NCBI GenBank assembly: GCA_910579415.1
Contig: CAJTUY010000009.1
Span: forward strand, 16,981-42,655
Source of the DNA: an uncultured Clostridia bacterium
GTDB lineage: Bacteria > Bacillota > Clostridia > UBA1381
Reading direction: 5' to 3'
Length of the DNA stretch: 25,675 nucleotides
Shown here: one piece after another, positions 1 to 8,258 of the stretch
Numbering within the stretch: position 1 is the stretch's first letter
Layout: each line of letters starts with the position of its first letter
The notes under the pieces: model-generated
The model's database searches: none
What the model was told of the DNA's origin: nothing
Seen by the model: only the letters and a program-made list of their open reading frames with translations
Translations under genes and position numbers: made by a program

Positions 1-1628
1 CACAGTAAAAATGTATTTTTGACTGCATAAGAATTGTATCGTCAAACAGACTTTTTATCTCACCGCTTAAGCTTTGACTTGTTTTATTGCAAAGATTAAA
101 ATAATCATCAAGTTTTTTCAATCCGCTTTTTACAATATCATTAAGCTTTTCGGTCTGAGCATATATATCCCCGTCGGCTATCCAGTTTAAATGCTTTACA
201 TTCCCTCTGTCACCGCGTATAAGACTATGAGCTATTATACGCACATTTTCCGTATAGAACTGTTCACCTGCATGTTCATCATCATTTTTCCCATACTGTA
301 TCATAGCCTCAGGATATTCAAGCAGCGCTTTTTGAATGGCATTATCATCTCCGTAATAATCATGCGCAAACTCCATGCTGTGACTTTTATCTGATATGCT
401 TTCACCAAACCATTTCTTACGCACAGCATCAAGATAATATGCATGCGGCTTCACATTTGAACAGTTTATTACCCAAAAGTCAGTACCGTCATTTTCAATT
501 ACTCCCGTCAATTCCCTGTCAACAAAGTTTACATAATTTTGAAGCATCGTTATATGGTTTGCTGCTTGCAGGTCATAAAATGACACATGATAATAAATAC
601 CCTGTCTGCCGCCGCCCTTCACAGGCATTGCGTCTACTCTTACATCATGATTATCCCTGCGGCGCGTAACCATTTTACCGTAGCCGTTATCTGCCTTTAC
701 TTTTATAATATCATCATCTAATTTAATTAAACCCTTATCGTAAAGTTCCATAATCTCTCCATAGAGGTTTGTACAGAACACCGGATTTTTTATGTGCTTT
801 TTAACAATATCACACTGCTTTTTTATAAGCTGTGAAATAAGTTCACCGCGCTTTTCCTCTGTGTCAAAGCGTCCGCTTGTATCACTTGACCAAAACGGAT
901 TATCTCCCTGACCCCTGAAGCACAAATTCCATATCACCTTATATTCCGACTGCTCCTTAACCGCGTCCTCCCACAGCTTATAAAAAAGCTCTTCACTTTC
1001 TGTAAAGTTCGGCGCAACACCCGGATACGCGCGTGAAAACATTTCAGCCCCCAGCGGCTCGGCATGATGATGAGTTATCCACAGTCCCATTCCATTTGCC
1101 AATTTTCGGTTCTTACGCGACTGCTTATCTGTACCGGGAATTACAGTATTTCCGCCGCAGCGAAGCAGGGCTTCAAAACCCATTCGCCATACCTCTTCAT
1201 TACTGCCGTTTACAGTCCACTTGTTTATAAGCACTTCATCATTAAAAAACCAGCCGCGATAGCGTATAACAGGTTTCTTGGAAGTGATTTCACCTGTCGG
1301 AATTGAAATGCCGCCGCGCTTGTCTGTTTTTTGGTCAAGCCAAAACCAAAACGGCTTTATGCCGAGATATTTTTCACTTATGTACAGAAGCGCATAAACA
1401 AATCCCAAATCGTCCGAAGCGGCAATTGCAATGTCCTCATCTACTGTTATTTTATATTCCTCGCAAGCTATTGACGCGTCATAAAAAAGTCTTATTTCAC
1501 CGCCGTCAGCTCCTGCTGTATTAAAGCTTTTTTTCATATCCCGTTCCAATATTTTAACCGCATTATTTACAGGCTCAGTGTTTATTTCCGAATTTATTTT
1601 TGTATTCAAATTAAATGTAAAATCCATA
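1..1628 (-). CDS. GH115-like alpha-glucuronidase, partial, with a start-proximal frameshift
   Basis: The minus-strand frame is open from about 1625 to the left edge (about 540 residues, C-terminus missing). GH115 enzymes remove 4-O-methyl-glucuronic acid from xylan. The family call rests on RYRGWFFNDE (about residues 122-131), the ADNGYG segment (about 312) and YYHVSFYD (about 345-352), all in the order seen in that family. No signal peptide is visible, so a cytoplasmic enzyme is likely. The natural start is the ATG at 1628-1626, five bases after a GGGAGGGG ribosome site. In this sequence, however, that ATG reads only five codons to TAA. Removing one base from the run of five A (1619-1623, plus strand) joins the ATG to the long frame as MDFTFNLNTK. 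The only in-frame alternative nearby is a TTG at 1609-1607, about 25 bases from the ribosome site. Either the assembly has an indel or the gene is disrupted. The family call is fairly sure; the exact substrate is not. Confidence 0.75.
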
Positions 1629-1643
1629 TTATCCCCTCCCACT

Positions 1644-1657
1644 GTTAATTATAACAG
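1644..1657. promoter_or_regulatory. Inverted repeat over the GH115 -10 box
   Basis: TGTTA-ATTA-TAACA has perfect 5-base arms and covers the -10 element and start point of the GH115 promoter. It is placed where a repressor would block transcription. The arms are short and AT-rich, so chance is possible. Confidence 0.3.
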
Positions 1658-1676
1658 ATACTTTATAAATGTAAAG
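1649..1676 (-). promoter_or_regulatory. Sigma-A promoter of the GH115 gene
   Basis: Reading the minus strand, TTTACA (1676-1671), a 16-base spacer and a perfect TATAAT (1654-1649) lie about 20 bases upstream of the GGGAGGGG ribosome site. The transcript would start near 1642. Confidence 0.6.
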
Positions 1677-1694
1677 CTTTTTATATCAAATTCA

Positions 1695-1723
1695 TTGACA
1701 GATTTGCCAATATATTATATTAT
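1695..1723 (+). promoter_or_regulatory. Sigma-A promoter of the first GH43 gene
   Basis: A perfect TTGACA (1695-1700), a 17-base spacer and TATTAT (1718-1723) sit 32 bases before the start codon. It is divergent from the GH115 promoter in a 127-base intergenic region. Confidence 0.65.
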
Positions 1724-1755
1724 AAAAGAAAACTGATAAAAGGACGGATAGCACT

Positions 1756-2685
1756 ATGAAAACTGCAAATGCACCGCTGTTCCGCGACCCTGTACACGAC
1801 GGCGCGGCAGACCCGGTAATTATATACAACGAAAAGGACGGTCTTAACTACATGCTATATACCGCGCGGCGCGCCGACGCCGAAGAAAAAGGCGTTATGT
1901 GGGTACACGGCAGCGATATAGGAATTGCAAAAAGCCGTGACGGCGGCAACTCATGGGAATATGCAGGTGTGTGTCAGGGACTTGAATACGAAAGCGGTCA
2001 AAACACATACTGGGCGCCTGAAGTTATATATCACAACGGACTTTATCATATGTATGTAAGCTATGTACCCGGCATCCCGTCTGACTGGAAACACCCGAGA
2101 TATATTCTCCACTATACATCTGACGATATTATAAACTGGAACTTTCAAAGTAAACTTGCGCTTTCCTCAGAAAAGGTAATTGACGCATGTATTTTCAGAA
2201 TGCCTGACGGAATCTTCAGAATGTGGTATAAGGATGAGGCTCATGGCTCACATACATACTGCGCCGACAGCAGCGATTTGTACAACTGGACAGTTAAGGG
2301 CTGTGTTATTGATGATGTCGCGCATGAAGGTGTTAACGTATTTGAATTTAACGGTAAATACTGGCTCATTACCGACTGCTGGCAGGGTCTTGACGTTTAT
2401 TCCTCCGATAATCTCACTGACTGGGTAAAGCAGGACAGACGCATCCTTGACAAAGGCGGCAGACGTACTGACGACGGAGTTATCGCGAACCATGCAGATG
2501 TTGTCGTTAACGGCGGTAAAGCGTATATATTCTATTTTACGCACCCTGAACGAAAAGGAAACATGCTTGACGACACAAACGCAGGCGAGCGCAGAACTTC
2601 AATTCAGGTTGCGGAACTTGAGGTTAAGGACGGCAGGCTTGTATGCGACAGAGATAAAGAATTAAGTTTAAATTTAAAGAAGTGA
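1756..2685 (+). CDS. GH43-like five-bladed propeller glycoside hydrolase
   Basis: This is a 309-residue protein without a signal peptide, the size of a single five-bladed beta-propeller catalytic domain of clan GH-F (GH43 or a close relative). Likely catalytic residues fit the GH43 pattern: D19 in AADPV as base, D143 in VIDACIF as pKa modulator, and E191 in HEGV as acid. W86-A-P-E89 and H246-A-D248 also match propeller-family positions. GH43 members mostly release arabinose or xylose from xylan or arabinan. Beside a GH115 and a GH2 gene this suggests hemicellulose side-chain trimming in the cytoplasm, but the substrate cannot be read from the sequence. AAGGA lies 12 bases before the ATG. The last codons (Lys-Lys-stop) lie inside the terminator palindrome shared with the convergent beta-galactosidase gene. 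Confidence 0.75.
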   Translation: MKTANAPLFRDPVHDGAADPVIIYNEKDGLNYMLYTARRADAEEKGVMWVHGSDIGIAKSRDGGNSWEYAGVCQGLEYESGQNTYWAPEVIYHNGLYHMYVSYVPGIPSDWKHPRYILHYTSDDIINWNFQSKLALSSEKVIDACIFRMPDGIFRMWYKDEAHGSHTYCADSSDLYNWTVKGCVIDDVAHEGVNVFEFNGKYWLITDCWQGLDVYSSDNLTDWVKQDRRILDKGGRRTDDGVIANHADVVVNGGKAYIFYFTHPERKGNMLDDTNAGERRTSIQVAELEVKDGRLVCDRDKELSLNLKK

Positions 2686-2706
2686 CGCATTAAGCGTCAC
2701 TTCTTT
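2676..2706. terminator. Bidirectional terminator shared by GH43 and beta-galactosidase genes
   Basis: A perfect 13-base inverted repeat (2676-2688 and 2694-2706) with a 5-base ATTAA loop. It contains the stop codons of both convergent genes; each ends AAG AAG TGA within the palindrome. Only 11 bases separate the two reading frames. Confidence 0.8.
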
Positions 2707-5648
2707 ACCTCTATTCTGAGTTTAAACTCAAATTCCTTTTCATTAAAACGATATTCCTCGCGCGTGAGAGGTCCGCAGCTGTTCTGCCCTATACCGTTTT
2801 GCTTATAATCTATGCAAAGCACGGTATCCTTACATTTCTCCAGTTCAAAGTTATGTCTTTTCCGCGTCAGCTCCTCCTGAGTATAGTGTGACGCGTTAAA
2901 CGAGAACGGTATATCAGCGCTTATACGCAGCGTATCTGTTTCAACATAGCGTGTGCCGAAATGACTGCCGTTTTCCTGAGGCTTTATATAATCTTCATGC
3001 ATGTCATCCACCGTAACTTTAAATTCATCAAGGTACGAGCATAAATGCTTATCCGAATAGCTTTCATACGGTCCGAAGCCGTAATACTTTATATTTTCTC
3101 CCTCTGTAAAAATCCGCAGACCAAATCTTGGAAGCATGGGAAGCACCTCGTCAACCGTCACATTTGCCATCATATCAATTGTCCCATTGGTATATACCGT
3201 CCATTCAGACGTTATATCTGCTATTTTACGCTGTGCAACAGGAATTAACGCGCTATGACATGTTATTACCGCGATGCTTTCAAGCTGTTCGCAGCTTACG
3301 CTGTACACAAACGGCTTCACTCTGTCATATCCCGCTGTTATCCAGTCAGGGGCAATATTTCTGTCATTATCGGTGGGTGCGCGCCATACATTCCATTCAA
3401 CAGACTTTTTAACCGCGTCATTAAGCTTTTCAAAATTGCCTGTTACTTTATCAAACGTATAACTAAACGCATCTCCCGAAATTATTATACTTCTTCCATT
3501 TTCCTCCGCTTTTATTGTTCCTTCGGCATTTATGTCGTTGAGTTTGGGAACAGTATCATTTATTATAAGCTGTTCAAAACCTGCTTCATACCCTTTTTTT
3601 GCCCATGCCGTATCATGCTTATAATACGCTTTTATCATTATCATATCGCTATTGGGACGGGGAAAGCTCTTTTTACCGCGCGGCGGTACATCAAAGGCTG
3701 TTTCCCTGCCGTTTATTTCAAACGTCAGCATATCCGACAGATTTAAGAAATCATATCTGTTTTCAACAATAAGTATATTGCTGTAAGTTGTCACAGCAAA
3801 CGGCTTAATCGCCTGTTTGTATTCGAGCAGACCCGTATGCGGCTTTCTGTCAGGTGTAACAAGACCGTCAACACAGAAGTTTCCGTCATGCGGGTATTCG
3901 CCGAAATCTCCGCCGTAAAAATATTTACCGTCACCCATAAAAACAGCATGGTCACACCATTCCCAAGCAAAGGCGCCGAAAAAACCGTCGTAACGGTAAA
4001 GACGGTCTATATACTCCTTTATTCCGCCCGGACCGTTGCCCATTGCATGAATAAATTCACACTGCATATACGGCTTTATCTTTGACAGACGGTCTTTTTC
4101 CGTCTTTGACAGGTTACTCTTTGAAAGTTCAATCCATTCTCCAGCCTGCTCATACGCTCCACCGTTATCAGAGCTTATCGTATGCCACACATGTTCTCCG
4201 GGCGCTTTGAAATATTCGTCAATCCACTCATATGAAGCATACATTGTACTCATGACATCAAGCATTGAAGTATCGTTTATATGGTCAGGCATCTGCCACA
4301 GGCTGCTCTCATAATGCGTAAGACGCGTCGGGTCATATTCCTTAACCCATCTGCCTGCCGCTTCGAAATTCACGCCGTAGCCACCCTCATTTCCAAGCGA
4401 CCACAGACATACGCAGGTTCTGTTTCTGTCCCGTATAACATTGCGCTGTACCCTGTCCATGACTGCATCGCCCCATTCGGGATTATCAGCAAGCAGTCCG
4501 AATGTATTTGCCTGTGAACCGCCGTAAATAGATGCAGTACCATGAATTTCAACATCGCTTTCATCTATTACATAAAAGCCGAGTTCATCGCACATCTGCA
4601 TAAACCATCCTGAATTCGGATAATGGCTTGTACGCAACGCGTTTATATTATGTTGTTTCATTAGTATTAAATCGCGTTTTGCCTGTTCTCTGCTTATTGT
4701 ATAGCCTGTTACAGGGTCGCTGTCATGGCGGTTTACCCCCTTCATCTTAACAGGCTTATTATTTAAAAGAAGTATTCCGTCCTCAATTCTGATTTCACGT
4801 ATGCCGACCTTTTCCTTTATTACCTCTTTTTCAGTAATTAAATACAACGTGTAAAGATGAGGCTGTTCGGCATTCCATAAAATCGGATTTTCAATCGTAA
4901 TTTCACGTTCTGTTCCGCTGTAAAACTTCTTATGGCCATCATATAATTCAAGCATTACAGGCATATCAGCGTCAATATCCACGCAAATTTTCCCGCTTAT
5001 ATCCGTAGTTACCGTATAATCGCGTATATGCTTTTCAGGACGTGTTAATATGTAAACATCTCGAAAAATACCGCTCATTCTGAATTTATCCTGATCCTCA
5101 AGATAACTTCCCGTACACCACTTCATTACAAGCACACACAAAGTATTTTTACCTGTCTTTACCTTGTTTGTTATATCAAATTCAGATGGCGAATGCGATA
5201 CCTCGCTGTAACCTGTAAACTCACCGTTTATCCATACATAAAAGCAGGAATCTACTCCCTCAAAGTTTAAATATTTTCTGCCGTCTGCGTCACATTCAAA
5301 ATCGGTAATGTATGCGCCGCACGGATTTTCATACGGTACATACGGCGGATTAAACGGAAACGGATAGCGTGTATTGGTATACTGATGACAGTCATATCCC
5401 TGCGTCTGCCAGCAGGACGGCACCGGTATTTTTTCAAAGCCTTCTGTTTCACCTTTTATAAAGCTTTGAGGAACATCATCAACACATGAAAAATACATAA
5501 AGTCCCAGTCGCCGTTAAGGCTCTGCTTCCTGTCCTCATTCCCCTTTTTTGCGTTTTCTGTATCAGAATAAAGCTCGCAGTATGCGCGCGGTTTTTCCGT
5601 TCCTATATGAAGTGTTTTTAAATCTTCGTGATATTTTATAAATTCCAT
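2697..5648 (-). CDS. lacZ: Beta-galactosidase, LacZ-type GH2
   Basis: A 983-residue cytoplasmic enzyme close in length to E. coli LacZ (1023). It hydrolyses terminal beta-galactosides, or less likely another GH2 beta-glycoside. Order of parts: sugar-binding jelly roll (about 45-205), Ig-like domain, TIM barrel from about 300, then the large C-terminal beta-sandwich. The acid/base is E421 in SLGNEGGYG and the nucleophile E531 in MQCEFIHAMGNGPGG, both in LacZ-like contexts. RHDSDP (307-312) and RTSHYPN (339-345) are further GH2 marks. The start chosen (ATG 5648-5646, MEFIKY) follows GGAGGTGCAGTT; the frame extends 24 codons upstream, but that stretch covers the promoter. It ends inside the palindromic terminator shared with the GH43 gene. 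Confidence 0.93.
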   Translation of the reverse strand: MEFIKYHEDLKTLHIGTEKPRAYCELYSDTENAKKGNEDRKQSLNGDWDFMYFSCVDDVPQSFIKGETEGFEKIPVPSCWQTQGYDCHQYTNTRYPFPFNPPYVPYENPCGAYITDFECDADGRKYLNFEGVDSCFYVWINGEFTGYSEVSHSPSEFDITNKVKTGKNTLCVLVMKWCTGSYLEDQDKFRMSGIFRDVYILTRPEKHIRDYTVTTDISGKICVDIDADMPVMLELYDGHKKFYSGTEREITIENPILWNAEQPHLYTLYLITEKEVIKEKVGIREIRIEDGILLLNNKPVKMKGVNRHDSDPVTGYTISREQAKRDLILMKQHNINALRTSHYPNSGWFMQMCDELGFYVIDESDVEIHGTASIYGGSQANTFGLLADNPEWGDAVMDRVQRNVIRDRNRTCVCLWSLGNEGGYGVNFEAAGRWVKEYDPTRLTHYESSLWQMPDHINDTSMLDVMSTMYASYEWIDEYFKAPGEHVWHTISSDNGGAYEQAGEWIELSKSNLSKTEKDRLSKIKPYMQCEFIHAMGNGPGGIKEYIDRLYRYDGFFGAFAWEWCDHAVFMGDGKYFYGGDFGEYPHDGNFCVDGLVTPDRKPHTGLLEYKQAIKPFAVTTYSNILIVENRYDFLNLSDMLTFEINGRETAFDVPPRGKKSFPRPNSDMIMIKAYYKHDTAWAKKGYEAGFEQLIINDTVPKLNDINAEGTIKAEENGRSIIISGDAFSYTFDKVTGNFEKLNDAVKKSVEWNVWRAPTDNDRNIAPDWITAGYDRVKPFVYSVSCEQLESIAVITCHSALIPVAQRKIADITSEWTVYTNGTIDMMANVTVDEVLPMLPRFGLRIFTEGENIKYYGFGPYESYSDKHLCSYLDEFKVTVDDMHEDYIKPQENGSHFGTRYVETDTLRISADIPFSFNASHYTQEELTRKRHNFELEKCKDTVLCIDYKQNGIGQNSCGPLTREEYRFNEKEFEFKLRIEVKK

Positions 5649-5660
5649 AACTGCACCTCC

Positions 5661-5678
5661 GATATAAATTAGTATATC
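5661..5678. promoter_or_regulatory. Inverted repeat at the lacZ -10/start point
   Basis: GATATA-AATTAG-TATATC has perfect 6-base arms spanning the -10 box and transcription start, a typical repressor position. No LacI- or AraC-type regulator gene is in the window. Confidence 0.35.
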
Positions 5679-5699
5679 GAAGTGTTTCATCATTGTCAA
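5671..5699 (-). promoter_or_regulatory. Sigma-A promoter of lacZ
   Basis: Minus strand TTGACA (5699-5694), 17-base spacer, TATACT (5676-5671). It lies 22 bases upstream of the chosen start codon and abuts the T-tract of the atpC terminator. Confidence 0.75.
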
Positions 5700-5700
5700 T

Positions 5701-5739
5701 ATAAAAAAGTAAAAGGACACTAAATAATTCAGTGTCCTT
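5701..5739 (-). terminator. Terminator of the ATP synthase operon
   Basis: On the minus strand AAGGACAC pairs with GTGTCCTT (5713-5720 with 5732-5739), followed by a T-rich run down to 5701. It begins inside the last codons of atpC, leaving no room for a C-terminal epsilon domain. Confidence 0.75.
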
Positions 5740-5998
5740 CATCCCATGTGAATTTTTCCGCAACAACACGTACAATTCCGCCCTTAACGCTTATAAGTCC
5801 TCCGCTGCATTCGGCGGTTCTTATGCTTCCATTTTTATCCGTAATTTTTGCGATACCCTTATTAACAGGCGCGACATAATCGGCATGACCTGCGAGTATG
5901 CCCACATCCCCTGCCGCAGTACGGACTGCAACAGAGCATACTTCGTCATCTGCCATGAGTCCTTCAGGAGTTACTATCTGCAATTTAAATGTATTCAT
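5729..5998 (-). CDS. atpC: ATP synthase epsilon subunit, short form
   Basis: An 89-residue protein with the N-terminal beta-sandwich of epsilon, including TPEGLMADDEV (10-20) and GDVGILAGHADYV (30-42). This domain links gamma to the c-ring. Most bacterial epsilon subunits have 130-140 residues and end in two helices that inhibit ATP hydrolysis. Here the protein stops at residue 89 and the operon terminator follows at once, so the helical domain is absent, not frameshifted. Short epsilon subunits are known in some bacteria. The gene starts 3 bases after atpD, and its ribosome site (GGAG) lies in the last atpD codons. It is the last gene of the operon. Confidence 0.9.
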   Translation of the reverse strand: MNTFKLQIVTPEGLMADDEVCSVAVRTAAGDVGILAGHADYVAPVNKGIAKITDKNGSIRTAECSGGLISVKGGIVRVVAEKFTWDEGH

Positions 5999-6001
5999 AG
6001 T

Positions 6002-7396
6002 CTACTCCTTCATCTTAGCCGCTTTTTCTCTTACTTCGTCAATTCCTCCTGCAAACAGAAAACAGCTTTCGGGAATATCATCACATTTGCCTTCTATAAT
6101 TTCCTTAAAGCCGCGTATCGTTTCCTTAACCGGCACATACTTACCCTGCATACCTGTAAACTGCTCTGCAACAGAAAAAGGCTGCGACAAAAATCTTTGT
6201 ACTTTTCTTGCGCGGTTTACTGTATTCTTATCCTCCTCACTCAGCTCGTCCATACCCATAATCGCAATTATATCCTGCAATTCGGTATATCTCTGCAAAA
6301 TCTGCTGAACCGCTCGCGCAGTTTCATAATGCTCCTCACCCACAATTTCGGGGGTAAGTATTCTTGAAGTGGATTCAAGAGGGTCAACAGCAGGATAAAT
6401 ACCGAGTGAAGAAATCTGTCTTGACAGCACCGTAGTTGCGTCAAGATGCGCAAATGTGGTTGAAGGAGCAGGGTCTGTAAGGTCATCGGCAGGTACATAT
6501 ACTGCCTGTATAGATGTAATAGAACCGTTTTTTGTCGAGGTAATACGCTCCTGAAGCGCACCCATTTCTGTTGACAGCGTAGGCTGATAGCCCACTGCCG
6601 AAGGTATTCGCCCGATAAGGGCGCTGACCTCCGAACCTGCCTGCGTAAATCTGAATATATTATCTATAAACAGAAGTACGTCCTGATGCTTTTTATCACG
6701 GAAATATTCCGCCATTGTAAGTCCTGTAAGCGCAACGCGCATTCTTGCTCCCGGCGGTTCATTCATCTGACCGTATACAAGTGCGGTCTTATTTATAACA
6801 CCCGACTGCCTCATCTCATTATAAAGGTCATTACCCTCACGCGTACGCTCTCCTACTCCCGAAAATACGCTTATGCCGCCGTGTTCTTTTGCAATATTGT
6901 TTATAAGCTCCATTATAAGTACGGTCTTTCCCACGCCCGCGCCGCCGAACAGTCCGATTTTACCGCCGCACGCATACGGAGCTATCAGGTCCACAACCTT
7001 TATTCCTGTTTCAAGCACTTCTGTTGTACTGTCCTGCTCCTCATATGACGGCGGCTCACGGTGTATGCACCATTTTTCCTCTGTTTCGGGCTGCGGCAGA
7101 TTATCAACCGCGTCACCAAGTACGTTAAATATACGTCCTAAAGTTTTCTCACCGACAGGCACAGTTATTCCGTCCCCTGTATCGACTGCCTTCATTCCCC
7201 GTACAAGTCCGTCTGTGGAATTCATTGAAATACACCTTACAACATTATCGCCTATATGCTGTACAGCTTCTGCGACTAGTCTTTTGCCGTTATACTCAAC
7301 CTCTATGGCATTCATAAGTTCCGGAAGACATTTATCCTCAAAACGGATATCCAGTACCGGTCCTATTATCTGCACTATTTTTCCTATATTGCTCAT
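6002..7396 (-). CDS. atpD: ATP synthase beta subunit
   Basis: A 464-residue catalytic F1 subunit of usual length. The Walker A motif GGAGVGKT is at 151-158 (Lys157), and GERTREG (182-188) carries the catalytic Glu183. DNIFRFTQAGSEVSALIGR is the expected Walker B and following stretch. It forms the alpha3-beta3 hexamer with AtpA and makes or splits ATP on the inner face of the membrane. It lies 16 bases after atpG and 3 bases before atpC. Confidence 0.98.
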   Translation of the reverse strand: MSNIGKIVQIIGPVLDIRFEDKCLPELMNAIEVEYNGKRLVAEAVQHIGDNVVRCISMNSTDGLVRGMKAVDTGDGITVPVGEKTLGRIFNVLGDAVDNLPQPETEEKWCIHREPPSYEEQDSTTEVLETGIKVVDLIAPYACGGKIGLFGGAGVGKTVLIMELINNIAKEHGGISVFSGVGERTREGNDLYNEMRQSGVINKTALVYGQMNEPPGARMRVALTGLTMAEYFRDKKHQDVLLFIDNIFRFTQAGSEVSALIGRIPSAVGYQPTLSTEMGALQERITSTKNGSITSIQAVYVPADDLTDPAPSTTFAHLDATTVLSRQISSLGIYPAVDPLESTSRILTPEIVGEEHYETARAVQQILQRYTELQDIIAIMGMDELSEEDKNTVNRARKVQRFLSQPFSVAEQFTGMQGKYVPVKETIRGFKEIIEGKCDDIPESCFLFAGGIDEVREKAAKMKE

Positions 7397-7412
7397 ATGC
7401 TCATTTCCTTTA

Positions 7413-8255
7413 TTATAAATTTTCCGCGCCTGAAATTATTTCTGTAAGTTCCTGCGTTATTGACGCCTGCCTTGCTCTGTTGTATTCCAGCTCCAGCTTA
7501 TCTAGCATAGCGTCGGCATTATCGGTTGCCGACTCCATAGCATTCCGCCTTGCGCTGAGTTCTGACGCTATCGACTCGGAAACAGCCCCGTAAACCATTC
7601 CTGAAATATAGCCGGGAATTATCCTGTCAAAAACCGTTTCCGCATCCGGCTCATATATGGTAAGACTATAACGCGTATTACGCATTCCTTCACTTGTATG
7701 TTCAATTCTCACAGGAAGAAGACTTACTGTTTTTGGCTCTTGTATCAGTATATTTTTATAGCTTGTATACGACAAAGTAACTTTTGTAAATTCGCCTTTT
7801 TTATATCCTTCGGCAATAAGCTCTCCTATCTTGCTGCACTCGTCAATACCAATATCTCCTGCGCGTTCGTAATCTTCGGTATACAGTGATGAGTCCGTAA
7901 AATACTCTGTTACCTTTCTTCCTATCGGAAATATTATATCATCATCGCCTATATTCAGCGATTTAAACAGATTATGATTGTATCCGCCCGCAAGACCTCT
8001 GTCACCTGCAATTACAATACAGAGTGTTCTGCCTTCGCGCTTACGCGTAAACACAGACGAAAAATCCCTGTTGTCACGCGCTATATTATCCATCGTTTCG
8101 GAAAGTATGTCAAAGTAGGGTTTTGAGTGTTCTGTCCTCTCCATAGCCTTCCGCATTTTGGAAGACGCCACCAGCTCCATAGCTTTAGTAATCTGACGGG
8201 TACTTCTGATACTTTTCATTCTGTTTTTAATTGTTTTCATATTTGATGCAGACAT
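7413..8255 (-). CDS. atpG: ATP synthase gamma subunit
   Basis: A 280-residue central rotor shaft, close to the usual 285-290. The N-terminal helix has the family signature MKTIKNRMKSIRSTRQITKA (6-25), and the C-terminal helix (about 235-280) has the conserved RARQASITQELTEIISGA. These two helices form the coiled coil that turns inside alpha3-beta3. An SD (AGAGGT) overlaps the atpA stop codon, and the gap to atpA is 3 bases, consistent with coupled translation. Confidence 0.97.
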   Translation of the reverse strand: MSASNMKTIKNRMKSIRSTRQITKAMELVASSKMRKAMERTEHSKPYFDILSETMDNIARDNRDFSSVFTRKREGRTLCIVIAGDRGLAGGYNHNLFKSLNIGDDDIIFPIGRKVTEYFTDSSLYTEDYERAGDIGIDECSKIGELIAEGYKKGEFTKVTLSYTSYKNILIQEPKTVSLLPVRIEHTSEGMRNTRYSLTIYEPDAETVFDRIIPGYISGMVYGAVSESIASELSARRNAMESATDNADAMLDKLELEYNRARQASITQELTEIISGAENL

Positions 8256-8258
8256 ATT

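Noticed and set aside
3255..3746. 163-residue plus-strand open frame
   Set aside because: Antisense to the beta-galactosidase gene, no family features, no ribosome site.
5732..6367. 211-residue plus-strand open frame
   Set aside because: It lies wholly antisense to atpC and atpD, has no ribosome site, and its composition (Cys, Tyr, Phe, His rich) is that of a shadow frame.
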